Assembly: GCA_002687935.1 (NCBI GenBank)
Contig: NZBN01000010.1
Span: 1-55,615 of the forward strand
Length of the DNA: 55,615 nucleotides
DNA from: Methanobacteriota archaeon
GTDB taxonomy: Archaea; Undinarchaeota; Undinarchaeia; Undinarchaeales; Undinarchaeaceae
Reading direction: 5' to 3'
Below the pieces are notes generated by a model. The model worked only from the letters and a program-made list of their open reading frames with translations, was not told the DNA's origin and made no database searches. This document shows positions 1-8,693 of this stretch, one piece after another (the first letter of the stretch is position 1; the number at the start of each line of letters is the position of its first letter). The translations under genes were made by a program, and so were the position numbers.

Positions 1-107
1 CAGGAAGTAAGAAGCCGGCAAAGGAACCTGAAGCACCCGCTGAAGAAAAAGCAGAAGAAAAACCTGCAGAACCTGAAGCACCCGCTGAAGAGGAAAAATC
101 TGAATAA
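1..107 (+). CDS. C-terminal end of a CDS entering from the left (tail ...[28 protein letters not shown]), probably ribosomal protein L7Ae by gene order
   Basis: Open frame from nt 3 to TAA at 105-107, overlapping the next ATG (TAATG). Canonical archaeal order L7Ae-S28e-L24e-Ndk; only the acidic tail is visible. Confidence 0.6.
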   Translation, partial: GSKKPAKEPEAPAEEKAEEKPAEPEAPAEEEKSE

Positions 108-487
108 TGGCGAAGAAGGAGGCCGAGCCTGAAAAGAAGGAACTCACTGAAGAGTCAAAAGACTCAAAGGAAGATTCCAAAGATTCTGAAGCTCCTAAAG
201 AGGTCTCTAAAAAACCTTCAAAAGAAAAATCAAAGAAAACTTCAAAAAAAGAGTCAAAACAGGAAGGCGCACCTCTTGCAGCAGAATCTTCAATTCCTGC
301 ACGAGTTACTGAAATAATGAGACGAACTGGTGCAACTGGAGGAATTATTCAGGTTAGAGCTGAGGTTCTCGACGGAAGAGACAAAGGGCGCGTTGTAAAA
401 AGAAATGTTAAAGGACCTATTCGTGAAGGAGATATACTTCTTCTAAAACGCGGTCTTATGGATGTAGGAGATATAAAGAGAGTTTAA
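107..487 (+). CDS. rps28e: 30S ribosomal protein S28e with a Lys/Glu/Ser-rich N-terminal extension
   Basis: C-terminal half ...[42 protein letters not shown] matches the S28e family; position before L24e. Confidence 0.93.
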   Translation: MAKKEAEPEKKELTEESKDSKEDSKDSEAPKEVSKKPSKEKSKKTSKKESKQEGAPLAAESSIPARVTEIMRRTGATGGIIQVRAEVLDGRDKGRVVKRNVKGPIREGDILLLKRGLMDVGDIKRV

Positions 488-488
488 A

Positions 489-821
489 ATGGAAAGATGT
501 TCTTTTTGCGGTACCGAGATTGAAAGAGGTACTGGTAAGATTTTCGTCAAGAAAGAGGGTTCACTTCTCTATTTCTGTTCTAACAAGTGCGAGAAGAACC
601 TTCTCAAACTCGGAAGAAATCCTGTTAAATTTGGTTGGACACGAAAATATCAGAAGGCAAAAGGAAGAATAGATGTAGCAGCTGAGGTTCGTGCAAAGTC
701 GGAAGCTCAGCCAAAGAAGGAAAAGGGTAAGCCTCCAAAACCTGAAAATGAAGCTGAACTAGTAAAAACAACAGAGAATAAAGAAGAGAAGAAAGAAGCA
801 GAGGAAAAGAAAAATGACTGA
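489..821 (+). CDS. rpl24e: 50S ribosomal protein L24e with charged C-terminal extension
   Basis: CSFCGTEIERGTGKIFVKKEG...CSNKCEKNLLKLGRNPVKFGWTRKY zinc-finger signature. Confidence 0.95.
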   Translation: MERCSFCGTEIERGTGKIFVKKEGSLLYFCSNKCEKNLLKLGRNPVKFGWTRKYQKAKGRIDVAAEVRAKSEAQPKKEKGKPPKPENEAELVKTTENKEEKKEAEEKKND

Positions 822-1233
822 GAGAACTTTTTGCATGATAAAACCTGATTCTGTAAAAAGAGGACTTGTTGGTGAAATAATCAAGAGAATAGAAGGTGCC
901 GGTTTTACAATAAGGGCTGCGAAACTTTTCAATGTTTCACAGGAACAGGCAGAGACATTATATCAGGAGCATTCAGAAAGAGACTTTTATCAAGGACTTG
1001 TTGATTTCGCTATGGAAGGTCCTGCTCTCCTATTGGTTCTTGAGTCAGAAGGAGCAGTTCAGAAAGTTCGTGATTTAATCGGTGCAACTAATCCTGAGAA
1101 TGCCGAGTCTGGAACAATCCGTGGAGATCTTGGGGAAGAAGAACTTCCTCGAAACTTAGTTCACGCTTCAGATTCTATTAAATCAGCTGAGAGAGAAATT
1201 CCAATATTCTTTAGTGAATCCGAATTAGTATAA
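814..1233 (+). CDS. ndk: Nucleoside diphosphate kinase
   Basis: TFCMIKPDSVKRGLVGEII...; catalytic His in NLVHASDS. Confidence 0.97.
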   Translation: MTERTFCMIKPDSVKRGLVGEIIKRIEGAGFTIRAAKLFNVSQEQAETLYQEHSERDFYQGLVDFAMEGPALLLVLESEGAVQKVRDLIGATNPENAESGTIRGDLGEEELPRNLVHASDSIKSAEREIPIFFSESELV

Positions 1234-1374
1234 TTATTGCTCGCTTGTTATTGTTTTTACAGCTCTGTTAATGCTCTATAACAGATATGTTAGAGAATGG
1301 TTATACTTTTATTAGAAATAACTAACAATAGAATGATTTATATATGACCTTTCCATAACGCAAAGATAATGAGG

Positions 1375-1394
1375 ATGTAACTTTAACGTTACAT
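1375..1394. promoter_or_regulatory. Perfect 7-bp inverted repeat ATGTAAC-N6-GTTACAT abutting a TATA-like box (candidate operator)
   Basis: Read directly; followed by ttatata ~26 nt upstream of the ATG at 1425. Confidence 0.5.
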
Positions 1395-1424
1395 TTATAT
1401 ACACAGAGGTGCAACAAGTCCTTT

Positions 1425-1637
1425 ATGCAAACAGAGACCCCCGATGGGCTTGTGAATAAAGCAGAGGAGATAGTAAGGGATAGTCCCCGTGGAGTCTCCA
1501 TCCAGGACGTGGCCCAGAAGCTACGCATTTCGAGATACCAGGCAAATGGTATTTTGGGAATCTTAATCGGATCTGGAAAAGTTGGTGTTAGTCAAATAGG
1601 TCCTGTAAAGGTACACTATTGGAAAGGAGGTGATTAG
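1425..1637 (+). CDS. Small winged-helix/HTH protein (70 aa)
   Basis: GVSIQDVAQKLRISRYQANGILGILIGSGKV resembles an HTH; stop adjoins the next ATG. Confidence 0.7.
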   Translation: MQTETPDGLVNKAEEIVRDSPRGVSIQDVAQKLRISRYQANGILGILIGSGKVGVSQIGPVKVHYWKGGD

Positions 1638-2321
1638 ATGCCTGTAAACATAGTAGAGCCAGTTATTTCCCCGGTCAAAGGAGGGCTGTATTCAGCAGTC
1701 GCTACAATGACGGGTATGCTAGACAATATTGTAGCTGCCGCAATACTCCTAATTGTTGGTGTTATTGTAGGGAAAGTCATCGGAGCTGCGATTCTTGAGC
1801 TTTTAAAGAGATTCAAGATTGACAGTTACGTTGGAATTAAGAGAGAACATTTGAAGGTCAGCAAGCTGATTTCTGATATCTCTCGATGGCTCATCTACTT
1901 ACTCTTCCTGAGTGAAGCAGCTGCGGTACTCGAGATACAAATAATCGCAAATGCCCTCACTAGCTTAGTAAACTACTTACCAAATGTGCTAACAGCAATT
2001 TTGGTTCTTACAGTAGGTTACGTCGTTGCTAGGTACATTGAAGACGCTATAGAAGACACTCATGTGGCATACTCAGGCCTTATGAGCAGGGTATTCTTCT
2101 TCTTCGTAGTGTACTTATCTGCTGCAATCGCTCTCAACTCTCTTGGAAGCCGAATTATCAACACAGTTCTTGTTGATCAGATACTATTGATCATCGTAGC
2201 AACTTTCGGTGTTGGTTTGTCAATTGCAATGGGTCTTGGATTTAAATCAATGTTCAAGTCTCTTGGTGACGAAATCGGTAGAGACCTCGTCTCTGGCCTA
2301 AAGAGGAAAAGGAAAGCGTAA
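1638..2321 (+). CDS. Membrane protein with conserved TM helix repeats (MscS-associated TM_helix/PF05552-like)
   Basis: Repeated hydrophobic helices of form LPNVLTAILVLTVGYVVARYI. Confidence 0.7.
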   Translation: MPVNIVEPVISPVKGGLYSAVATMTGMLDNIVAAAILLIVGVIVGKVIGAAILELLKRFKIDSYVGIKREHLKVSKLISDISRWLIYLLFLSEAAAVLEIQIIANALTSLVNYLPNVLTAILVLTVGYVVARYIEDAIEDTHVAYSGLMSRVFFFFVVYLSAAIALNSLGSRIINTVLVDQILLIIVATFGVGLSIAMGLGFKSMFKSLGDEIGRDLVSGLKRKRKA

Positions 2322-2340
2322 ACAGATATACCCATAAAAT

Positions 2341-2425
2341 TGCCTGCGGTGCGGTGGCAACATATTTTTTATAATATGCCATCTCCCACCTCCCACAGCC
2401 GCATTGCAGGCACTTCTTTTTTTTT
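2341..2425 (+). ncRNA. Candidate structured RNA or strong intrinsic terminator: 14-bp stem, inner hairpin, then T9
   Basis: TGCCTGCGGTGCGG (2341-2354) pairs with CCGCATTGCAGGCA (2399-2412); inner TGGC/GCCA and ATATT/AATAT; T-run 2417-2425. Confidence 0.5.
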
Positions 2426-2428
2426 AAA

Positions 2429-2836
2429 TTATTTTGAAAGAACTATTTCTGTTTCTCTGCCAAATATAGAAGGAAGGCTTATAATAAAAGAACCCTCCCT
2501 TTGTCTGACAACAATGGGCTTTCCTTTCATAAGAGCTTCAATATTTATCTCGTAAACACCTGACTTTTTAACATTTATAGTCTCTATTCCAAACTTACTT
2601 TCACTTTTTTCTACTTTCTGCTCAGAAACTTCATCAGCTTTTTTTTCAAGAGGTGCTTCTGGAAGCTCTTTAATTTCCTCTATTTTTTCAGAAAGTTCTT
2701 CATAAATTTCCTCTGCTCTGTCCTCGTCTTCCTCACTTCTCACAAGTAAGAACATTCTTCCGCCGCAGGAGCATCCGCTGACAACAGGAACTTTATCTTC
2801 CTCAAATCTCTCCCCACATTTCAGGCACTTGTGCAT
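2429..2836 (-). CDS. OapC/ArvC family zinc-ribbon protein (DUF2072)
   Basis: MHKCLKCGERFEE...CSCGGRMF zinc ribbon plus C-terminal beta region; precedes DUF2073 and Era-like GTPase as in other archaea. Confidence 0.85.
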   Translation of the reverse strand: MHKCLKCGERFEEDKVPVVSGCSCGGRMFLLVRSEEDEDRAEEIYEELSEKIEEIKELPEAPLEKKADEVSEQKVEKSESKFGIETINVKKSGVYEINIEALMKGKPIVVRQREGSFIISLPSIFGRETEIVLSK

Positions 2837-2838
2837 TA

Positions 2839-3261
2839 TTATAACTCAGCTGACACATGGAATGCACCAAGGTCACGCTTTATATCACTTATTATTGTGG
2901 AAGGTCCTACTAATGTAACACCTGGGCTGGATATTTCTATACCGAAAAGTTTTGCGGTTCTCGCAAAAAATACACGTGCCTTTCCACCTTTTCTAGGGAG
3001 GCTACAGAATTCTATTCCACTGAATTCCTCGTTTATTCCTTCCATCGTTTCTGTAACTAAATGTGCCTCTTCATCGGGACTTAGGGCTTCATCTAAAATT
3101 ACAACGTGTCCAAGCTTTACCTTTTCTAATATGACATCTATCTTCTCATCTATTGTGTCGCCCTTCAATTTTGACATTGAAATGAAATCTATTTTCAGGC
3201 TCTTCTTTGAACTTTTTTTTGTTCTTCGTGTCTTGCTGGATTTTTTCCGTGCTTTTGCCAT
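2839..3261 (-). CDS. OapB/ArvB family protein (DUF2073)
   Basis: IDFISMSKLKGDTIDEKIDVILEKVKLGHVVILDEALSPDEEAHL... Confidence 0.85.
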   Translation of the reverse strand: MAKARKKSSKTRRTKKSSKKSLKIDFISMSKLKGDTIDEKIDVILEKVKLGHVVILDEALSPDEEAHLVTETMEGINEEFSGIEFCSLPRKGGKARVFFARTAKLFGIEISSPGVTLVGPSTIISDIKRDLGAFHVSAEL

Positions 3262-3263
3262 AA

Positions 3264-4112
3264 TTAAACGTTCTCCGCTATTGTTTTATAAAGATTTTCA
3301 AGATTTCTTACCTCTTTTGCCGATATTGGAACAACCGGATGCTGCGGGAATGCACTCATTATATTATTTGGCTTAGAGCTTTTAGCATCTATTTTGTTTG
3401 CAGCTATAACTATTGGTATTTTCTTTGCTTCCAGATTTCCAAGAAGCATAATATTTACCTGAGTCATCGGATCCTTTGTAGAATCCATCATAACTATCAC
3501 TGAGTCAACATTGTCCAGCCATTTAATAGCTTCAACAATTCCCTTTGTTGCTTCTTCAGCTATTCTCTTCGCACTTACTTTTGTTATCTTCTTGCCCTTC
3601 TTTGAAGATACCTTTATCTTCAATTCTTTAATATGCGTCTGAAGTTTTTTCTTGCTTACTTTCGCCTCAAGTCTTTTTACAATTGTGGCCTTTTTCCCTG
3701 TTTTGGACAAATCTTCTTCTTCAGCTATTCTCTTCAAATCTGAAACTTTCAAATCCTTGAAATCAATATCTCCTCCTGTTGAGCTTTGCTTAAATTTTGT
3801 AAAATCTTTAAAATCGACCTGTGTTGAAAGCCCCGGCATATCAAGGAGGTTCATAACCAGGGTTTTGCTCCCTGCCTTCACTTCAATATGTTCAACCTTT
3901 TGAATCGTTCTTGTTTCGTGAGGCATTTCTGATACAGTTCCCACTTCTTTTCCTAACCAATCCATAGAAATCTTATTTGCAAGAGTAGTCTTTCCTGTAT
4001 TAGGCTCTCCATATATTCCAAGACGTATTACTCGTTTTCTTCCAAAAAGTCTTGAAAATGCGCCTCTTAGTTTCTTTATGAGTTTTCTTACCATACAACT
4101 CCCACATCCCAA
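3264..4112 (-). CDS. Era-like GTP-binding protein with inserted SAP-like motif
   Basis: G1 GEPNTGKTT, G3 DMPG, G4 NKID, G5 SAK; KVSDLKRIAEEEDLSKTGKKATIVKRLEA between G3 and G4. Confidence 0.88.
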   Translation of the reverse strand: MGCGSCMVRKLIKKLRGAFSRLFGRKRVIRLGIYGEPNTGKTTLANKISMDWLGKEVGTVSEMPHETRTIQKVEHIEVKAGSKTLVMNLLDMPGLSTQVDFKDFTKFKQSSTGGDIDFKDLKVSDLKRIAEEEDLSKTGKKATIVKRLEAKVSKKKLQTHIKELKIKVSSKKGKKITKVSAKRIAEEATKGIVEAIKWLDNVDSVIVMMDSTKDPMTQVNIMLLGNLEAKKIPIVIAANKIDAKSSKPNNIMSAFPQHPVVPISAKEVRNLENLYKTIAENV

Positions 4113-4143
4113 TATAACTGATGTTTATATTTAAACTATTTGT

Positions 4144-5544
4144 TTAGTAGACAATTTTTGGTCCGTATCCCCATAGTTTTACAGCCACGGCAAGCTCTGA
4201 TTCTGGGTTTAACTTTATCCATTCTCTAATTGGGATTCCTTCCATCGCTATTTTCCGGGATTGCTCAATTGCCTTTACTCCCGCTTCCACTCCATCAGGG
4301 TGTCCAAGGAGTCCCCCTCCACATTGTATCATTATATCCTCTCCCAGTGCGTTAATTACTGCTTCAAAGTCTCCGGGATGGAGACCTCCTGATGCAACCA
4401 TCCAAACTGGCTTGATGTGATGCCACTTCTGTCCCAGTGAAGGAATTTTGTCGTGTTCTTCAGTTTCATCGTCCTGAAGAATATGTCTGATATATTCGGC
4501 TTCTCCGTAATCCTCCATTTTTGCAAGCGGAGAGCCACCATGTAGAGAGTCGACTCCAAGAAGTCTGAACAACTTGGCAAGAACTATCATTGATATGGAA
4601 AATCCAAACAATCTTCCTTTTCCGTGAACTCCGGGTGAATTATCCCTTGTTATAAATCCGTGCATTGCCCTGTGAGCGTGTATCGCAAGTCCGGTATCTC
4701 TTCTCCGCATTGTGTCAACAGCCGCGAATCCAGTCGTTACCACGTCCATCATCATATAAATTCCACCGTTCTTCTTTATGGTTTCAGCCCGTTTCTCCAT
4801 TATGTCCAGGTTTGAATGAGTTATATTTGCAAGATAGAATTTCTTCTTTCCTGTTCTGAGTTCTGCATCTTTAAGTTTTGATAGAACCTTCCTAGTCCTG
4901 TCTTCGAATTTATTGAATTCAAGGCTTGTAAGGTTCTCATCATCCTTTATTCCTTCATATGTTCCCTTTCCTGATGTGAAAAGCTCCCAGGCAAGGTGAG
5001 CCTGTTCTCCGGAAGTTCTCCCTATCTTTGGTTTCGGAACAGTCGCTACAATCGGACCCTTGGGTTTCTTTAAAAGTTTTCTAATTCCCTGAACTCCATG
5101 CGTTGGTCCCAGAAATTCTGCTATCATTTTTCTTGGAAATCTCACATCATAAAAACGCATTGCTGAAACCATCTTCATTCCTGCTATGTTTCCTACAATT
5201 CCCGCAAGAAGTCCTGATATATTGTCTAATTCAAAAAGCTCAAGGGGGTATGCAACCTTAAACATGGACTTTTTGTAGTCCAGGTCATAGGCAAGCGCGC
5301 GTTTTTTTCTTGCGAGCGGAACTCCGGACTGTGGACCATCATAAACCTTTGTCCAGGTTCCTGTTGATGATTCAGCAGCAATAGATGCAGCTGCTTCTTC
5401 AAAAACAATTTTTTTCGTGCGGTTTCCAACCTCTTTAATTGCTTTTTCTGAAAGTTCAACCTTAAGAAGAGTTATGAGATAGTTTTCCTCGGCATTTTTT
5501 GGCTTCCAACCTTTTGGAGCCAGATAGTTGAATTGTACTGCCAT
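4144..5544 (-). CDS. rbcL: Ribulose-bisphosphate carboxylase large subunit, archaeal form III-type
   Basis: AAESSTGTWTKVYD, KPK, KDDEN (carbamylated Lys), HAHRAMHGF, loop-6 HGGSPLAKMEDYG, SGGLHPG, GGGLLGHPDG. Confidence 0.95.
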   Translation of the reverse strand: MAVQFNYLAPKGWKPKNAEENYLITLLKVELSEKAIKEVGNRTKKIVFEEAAASIAAESSTGTWTKVYDGPQSGVPLARKKRALAYDLDYKKSMFKVAYPLELFELDNISGLLAGIVGNIAGMKMVSAMRFYDVRFPRKMIAEFLGPTHGVQGIRKLLKKPKGPIVATVPKPKIGRTSGEQAHLAWELFTSGKGTYEGIKDDENLTSLEFNKFEDRTRKVLSKLKDAELRTGKKKFYLANITHSNLDIMEKRAETIKKNGGIYMMMDVVTTGFAAVDTMRRRDTGLAIHAHRAMHGFITRDNSPGVHGKGRLFGFSISMIVLAKLFRLLGVDSLHGGSPLAKMEDYGEAEYIRHILQDDETEEHDKIPSLGQKWHHIKPVWMVASGGLHPGDFEAVINALGEDIMIQCGGGLLGHPDGVEAGVKAIEQSRKIAMEGIPIREWIKLNPESELAVAVKLWGYGPKIVY

Positions 5545-5574
5545 GAGTTTCCTAAATCCTGTGTATTTATATTC

Positions 5575-7062
5575 TTATTTGTAAAAGCTTCCCCATTGCT
5601 TTCTGTTTATAGTTGCCATAAGAAGAACAAGAACTGGAAGTATTTCCAACCTTCCAAGGAGCATTTCTATTATCAGAACTATTTTTCCAAGCAGAGGCAT
5701 TGTAAATTGAGTGATTCCTGTGGACATTCCAACTGTTGCAGAGGCTGAAGTTATTTCAAATAAAGATTCTATGAATGGATAACCTATAATCGTCAATATT
5801 ATTGCCCCGAGGAATGTGATAAAAAGGTAAATGAACAGATAAACACTGACCTGACTTATCTCATCTTTCCCAAATACATGCGTTCCAACTTTCAAGGGGA
5901 AAACTGCCGTTTTTGGCAGGAGGAAGCGTCTGACCGTCCATGGTATTGCTTTGAGAAGTATGAGGAATCGTATTATTTTCAGTCCTCCTGCCGTAGAACC
6001 CGCTGAGCCTCCTATGAACATTACAAAAGTTAGAAGAAGAAGTCCAACATCTCCCATTCCAGCAATATCCATATTTACGAATCCTGTCGTCGTCGATGCA
6101 GATACTGTCTGGAATATTCCCTTCCACAGTGGATTCTCTGTTCCAACAAGCCAGAAATGTGTTGACAAAGCTCCTGCAAAAATTGCCATAAATAGGAACC
6201 AAACTTTCATTTCATAATTCTTTGCGAATCTTCCAAGGTCTTTCCATTTTAATCCAAGTAATTTGTAATGGAATAGAAATGAAGTCGCTCCCACAATCAT
6301 AAATATTCCTATTGCAGTATCCAGCCAAACACTTCCATAAGTTCCTGTGCTGGCCACCTGCGTCGAGAATCCTCCTGTCGAAACGCTTGTCAATATATGG
6401 TTAATAGAATCCATCAGAGGCATTCCTGCCATTCTATAAATCACAAGTCCGATTATTGTGTAAAAAACATAGACCTTTGCAATGCCTCTTACACTCTTTG
6501 CTGTACTTGGCTCAAGCCTTTCTTCATTTGCCTCTCCTTTGAAAAGGTAATAGGCGCTCATTCCCGGAACTGAAGAGCCCATAGTTTTCGAAACGAAGAA
6601 GATGAGGAAGAGAACTACAATTCCGACGCCTCCTATCCATTGAGTTAGTGATCTCCAAAACAAGAGTGATTCAGGTACTACTGTTATATCTGGGAGGATT
6701 GTCAATCCTGTTGTTGTGAATCCGGACATAGATTCAAAATAAGCGCTGACATAGGCATTTACTCCTACCTCCCCATATATTGTCTGTGATTGCATGATGT
6801 AGGGAACTGCTCCTACAAGAGCTATGGCTACAAAGGCAATCGCTGACAGTGTCATCGCACGTCCCATTGTTACTTCTCCTGCCTCATAATGAGTCATCAT
6901 AAAAATTCCGGAGATTATGGAAACGGTTGCCGGTATGATAAAGGTGAATGCAAGTTCCTGGAAAAAATAAGCCGCGATTGCAGGGAAAAGCATTACAAAT
7001 CCAGTTATTGTGAGTGCAAGTCCTAGGTAATGCAGTACTGTCTCTTTGAATTGGCGTTTCAT
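5575..7062 (-). CDS. trkH: TrkH/KtrB-type potassium uptake transmembrane subunit
   Basis: Multi-TM with selectivity-filter-like segments SGFTTTGLT, TSVSTGGFST, SASTTTGFVN, SASATVGMSTG. Confidence 0.93.
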   Translation of the reverse strand: MKRQFKETVLHYLGLALTITGFVMLFPAIAAYFFQELAFTFIIPATVSIISGIFMMTHYEAGEVTMGRAMTLSAIAFVAIALVGAVPYIMQSQTIYGEVGVNAYVSAYFESMSGFTTTGLTILPDITVVPESLLFWRSLTQWIGGVGIVVLFLIFFVSKTMGSSVPGMSAYYLFKGEANEERLEPSTAKSVRGIAKVYVFYTIIGLVIYRMAGMPLMDSINHILTSVSTGGFSTQVASTGTYGSVWLDTAIGIFMIVGATSFLFHYKLLGLKWKDLGRFAKNYEMKVWFLFMAIFAGALSTHFWLVGTENPLWKGIFQTVSASTTTGFVNMDIAGMGDVGLLLLTFVMFIGGSAGSTAGGLKIIRFLILLKAIPWTVRRFLLPKTAVFPLKVGTHVFGKDEISQVSVYLFIYLFITFLGAIILTIIGYPFIESLFEITSASATVGMSTGITQFTMPLLGKIVLIIEMLLGRLEILPVLVLLMATINRKQWGSFYK

Positions 7063-7065
7063 AAG

Positions 7066-7725
7066 CTACTTCTTCTCAAAGTGCTCAACTACTTTCTTGG
7101 CAGAGGAGCTCTTTGCAATTACTCCAAGAATATCTCCTTTCTTTATTGTGCGACTGTCGTCTGCAATAATTACTTCTCCCTTTCTTTCTATACTCAAAAT
7201 TTTTGCGTCGTTCCTGTCAATCCCTGCTTCAGAAACATTCTTTCCTACAATCTTACTTTTGACTCCTACGTAGATTTCCATGACTTCAATAGCCCCTGAT
7301 GCCAGTGTTGCAACAGTTTTTGAGCCCTTGCCCCTGAGAACATTATTGAAATCTGTAACTATTGAACTCGTCGATGATATGGCTGACTCAACACCAGCCT
7401 GAATAAACAGAGCTTCATTTTCAGGTTCGTTTATTCTTGCAAGGACTCTCTTGACTTTTGCCTGATTTGCAATTTCACATATCATAAGATTGGTTTTGTC
7501 ATCTCCGGTCATTGCAACAACTGCATCTGCTTTTTCTATTCCAGCATCCTTCAAAACATCAATATTTGTACTGTCCCCACTTATGATTAGCGCGTCAAGT
7601 TCCTCTGCAAGTCTCTCTGCTCGTTCTTTGTCAGATTCTATAAGAACTACATCTTCTTTCTCAGTAACAAGAGATTTTGCCAGAGCTTCTCCACTGTTTC
7701 CGCCACCTGCTATAATAACGTACAT
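7066..7725 (-). CDS. trkA: TrkA potassium uptake regulatory subunit (TrkA-N + TrkA-C)
   Basis: MYVIIAGGGNSGEALAKSL Rossmann motif, VVAMTGDDKTNLMICEIA, TrkA-C domain; adjacent to trkH. Confidence 0.94.
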   Translation of the reverse strand: MYVIIAGGGNSGEALAKSLVTEKEDVVLIESDKERAERLAEELDALIISGDSTNIDVLKDAGIEKADAVVAMTGDDKTNLMICEIANQAKVKRVLARINEPENEALFIQAGVESAISSTSSIVTDFNNVLRGKGSKTVATLASGAIEVMEIYVGVKSKIVGKNVSEAGIDRNDAKILSIERKGEVIIADDSRTIKKGDILGVIAKSSSAKKVVEHFEKK

Positions 7726-7757
7726 AAATGCGTATAATGAGCCTGCCTATTAAAAGT

Positions 7758-7976
7758 TTACTTAGTCTTCTCCTTTGGTGGACTATTTATTATTTTAGCA
7801 GCCTTAGTTGGCTTATCTATCTTTCCTGGGCCATCGCCAACCGTTGTATTGTCAACTTGAATCTTCTTCCCTGCCTTGACTCCCTTGCTGAATCCCTGCT
7901 TTCGACCTTTTTTTATGGCTCGTAGAAGAAAAAATATTGCGATAAGTGCAATAATTGCAATTATTATCGGATTCAT
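7758..7976 (-). CDS. Small single-TM protein of unknown function
   Basis: N-terminal hydrophobic helix (NPIIIAIIALIAIFFLL) followed by a basic tail. Confidence 0.5.
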   Translation of the reverse strand: MNPIIIAIIALIAIFFLLRAIKKGRKQGFSKGVKAGKKIQVDNTTVGDGPGKIDKPTKAAKIINSPPKEKTK

Positions 7977-8065
7977 TACTTTCCATACTTATTCTGTCCT
8001 TAAATAAGTAGTGGTCAAAACTTACAGAAAGCTATATATAACGGATTTCCTATGAAATAAGAGCA

Positions 8066-8356
8066 ATGAAACATTCTAAGGGATTTAAATCTAGAAGCAG
8101 GCACAAGCTTCGAGGAGGAAGGTTTTCAATAGCAGAGGCTCTGAAAACTCTTTCAGACGGTGCACGAGTTATAGTAAAAATCAATCCCGCAGTTCATTCA
8201 GGCATGCCACATCCAAAATACCACGGACAACAGGGAATTGTCGAAGGAAAAAGAGGACGTGCATATTTAGTTTCAATAAACGATGGAAATAAGGGAAAGA
8301 CGCTTTTGACACGTCCTGAGCATCTTATAAAGGTAAAAGACCAGGTGGAAAAATGA
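8066..8356 (+). CDS. rpl21e: 50S ribosomal protein L21e
   Basis: SKGFKSRSRHKL...VHSGMPHPKYHGQQGIVEGKRGRAY. Confidence 0.96.
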   Translation: MKHSKGFKSRSRHKLRGGRFSIAEALKTLSDGARVIVKINPAVHSGMPHPKYHGQQGIVEGKRGRAYLVSINDGNKGKTLLTRPEHLIKVKDQVEK

Positions 8357-8691
8357 TAGGGAAAAGAGTTTTGTCACAGGAAGCAGTAAGTCTTGCAGAA
8401 GTCAAGGAAATTACCGAGGCTCGCCAGAAAGAGGGAGAACTTACTTACGAGCAGACCCTCACTCTGGATTACTGCAAGAAATTCGCAAGGATTGACAAGA
8501 AAAAGGCAGAAGAGCTCATAGCTGAGGTCGAAGGACTTGACAAACTTTCAAGAAAGCACGCAATATCACTTGCAGACCTTTTACCTTCAAATGCAGATGA
8601 AATCAAGCTTCTATTTTCAAAGGAACATTTTGTCCTCTCTGATGAGGAAATTTCCAAAATACTTGACATTGTCGGGAAGTATAGGGGTTAA
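8353..8691 (+). CDS. rpoF: DNA-directed RNA polymerase subunit F (Rpb4-like)
   Basis: Gene order after rpl21e; Rpb4/RpoF-like helical sequence. Confidence 0.88.
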   Translation: MIGKRVLSQEAVSLAEVKEITEARQKEGELTYEQTLTLDYCKKFARIDKKKAEELIAEVEGLDKLSRKHAISLADLLPSNADEIKLLFSKEHFVLSDEEISKILDIVGKYRG

Positions 8692-8693
8692 CC

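Noticed and set aside
1322-1528. 68-aa minus ORF
   Set aside because: Antisense to the wHTH gene and its promoter; no supporting start context.
2340-2555. 71-aa + strand ORF
   Set aside because: Overlaps the hairpin and antisense to the OapC gene; low-complexity translation.
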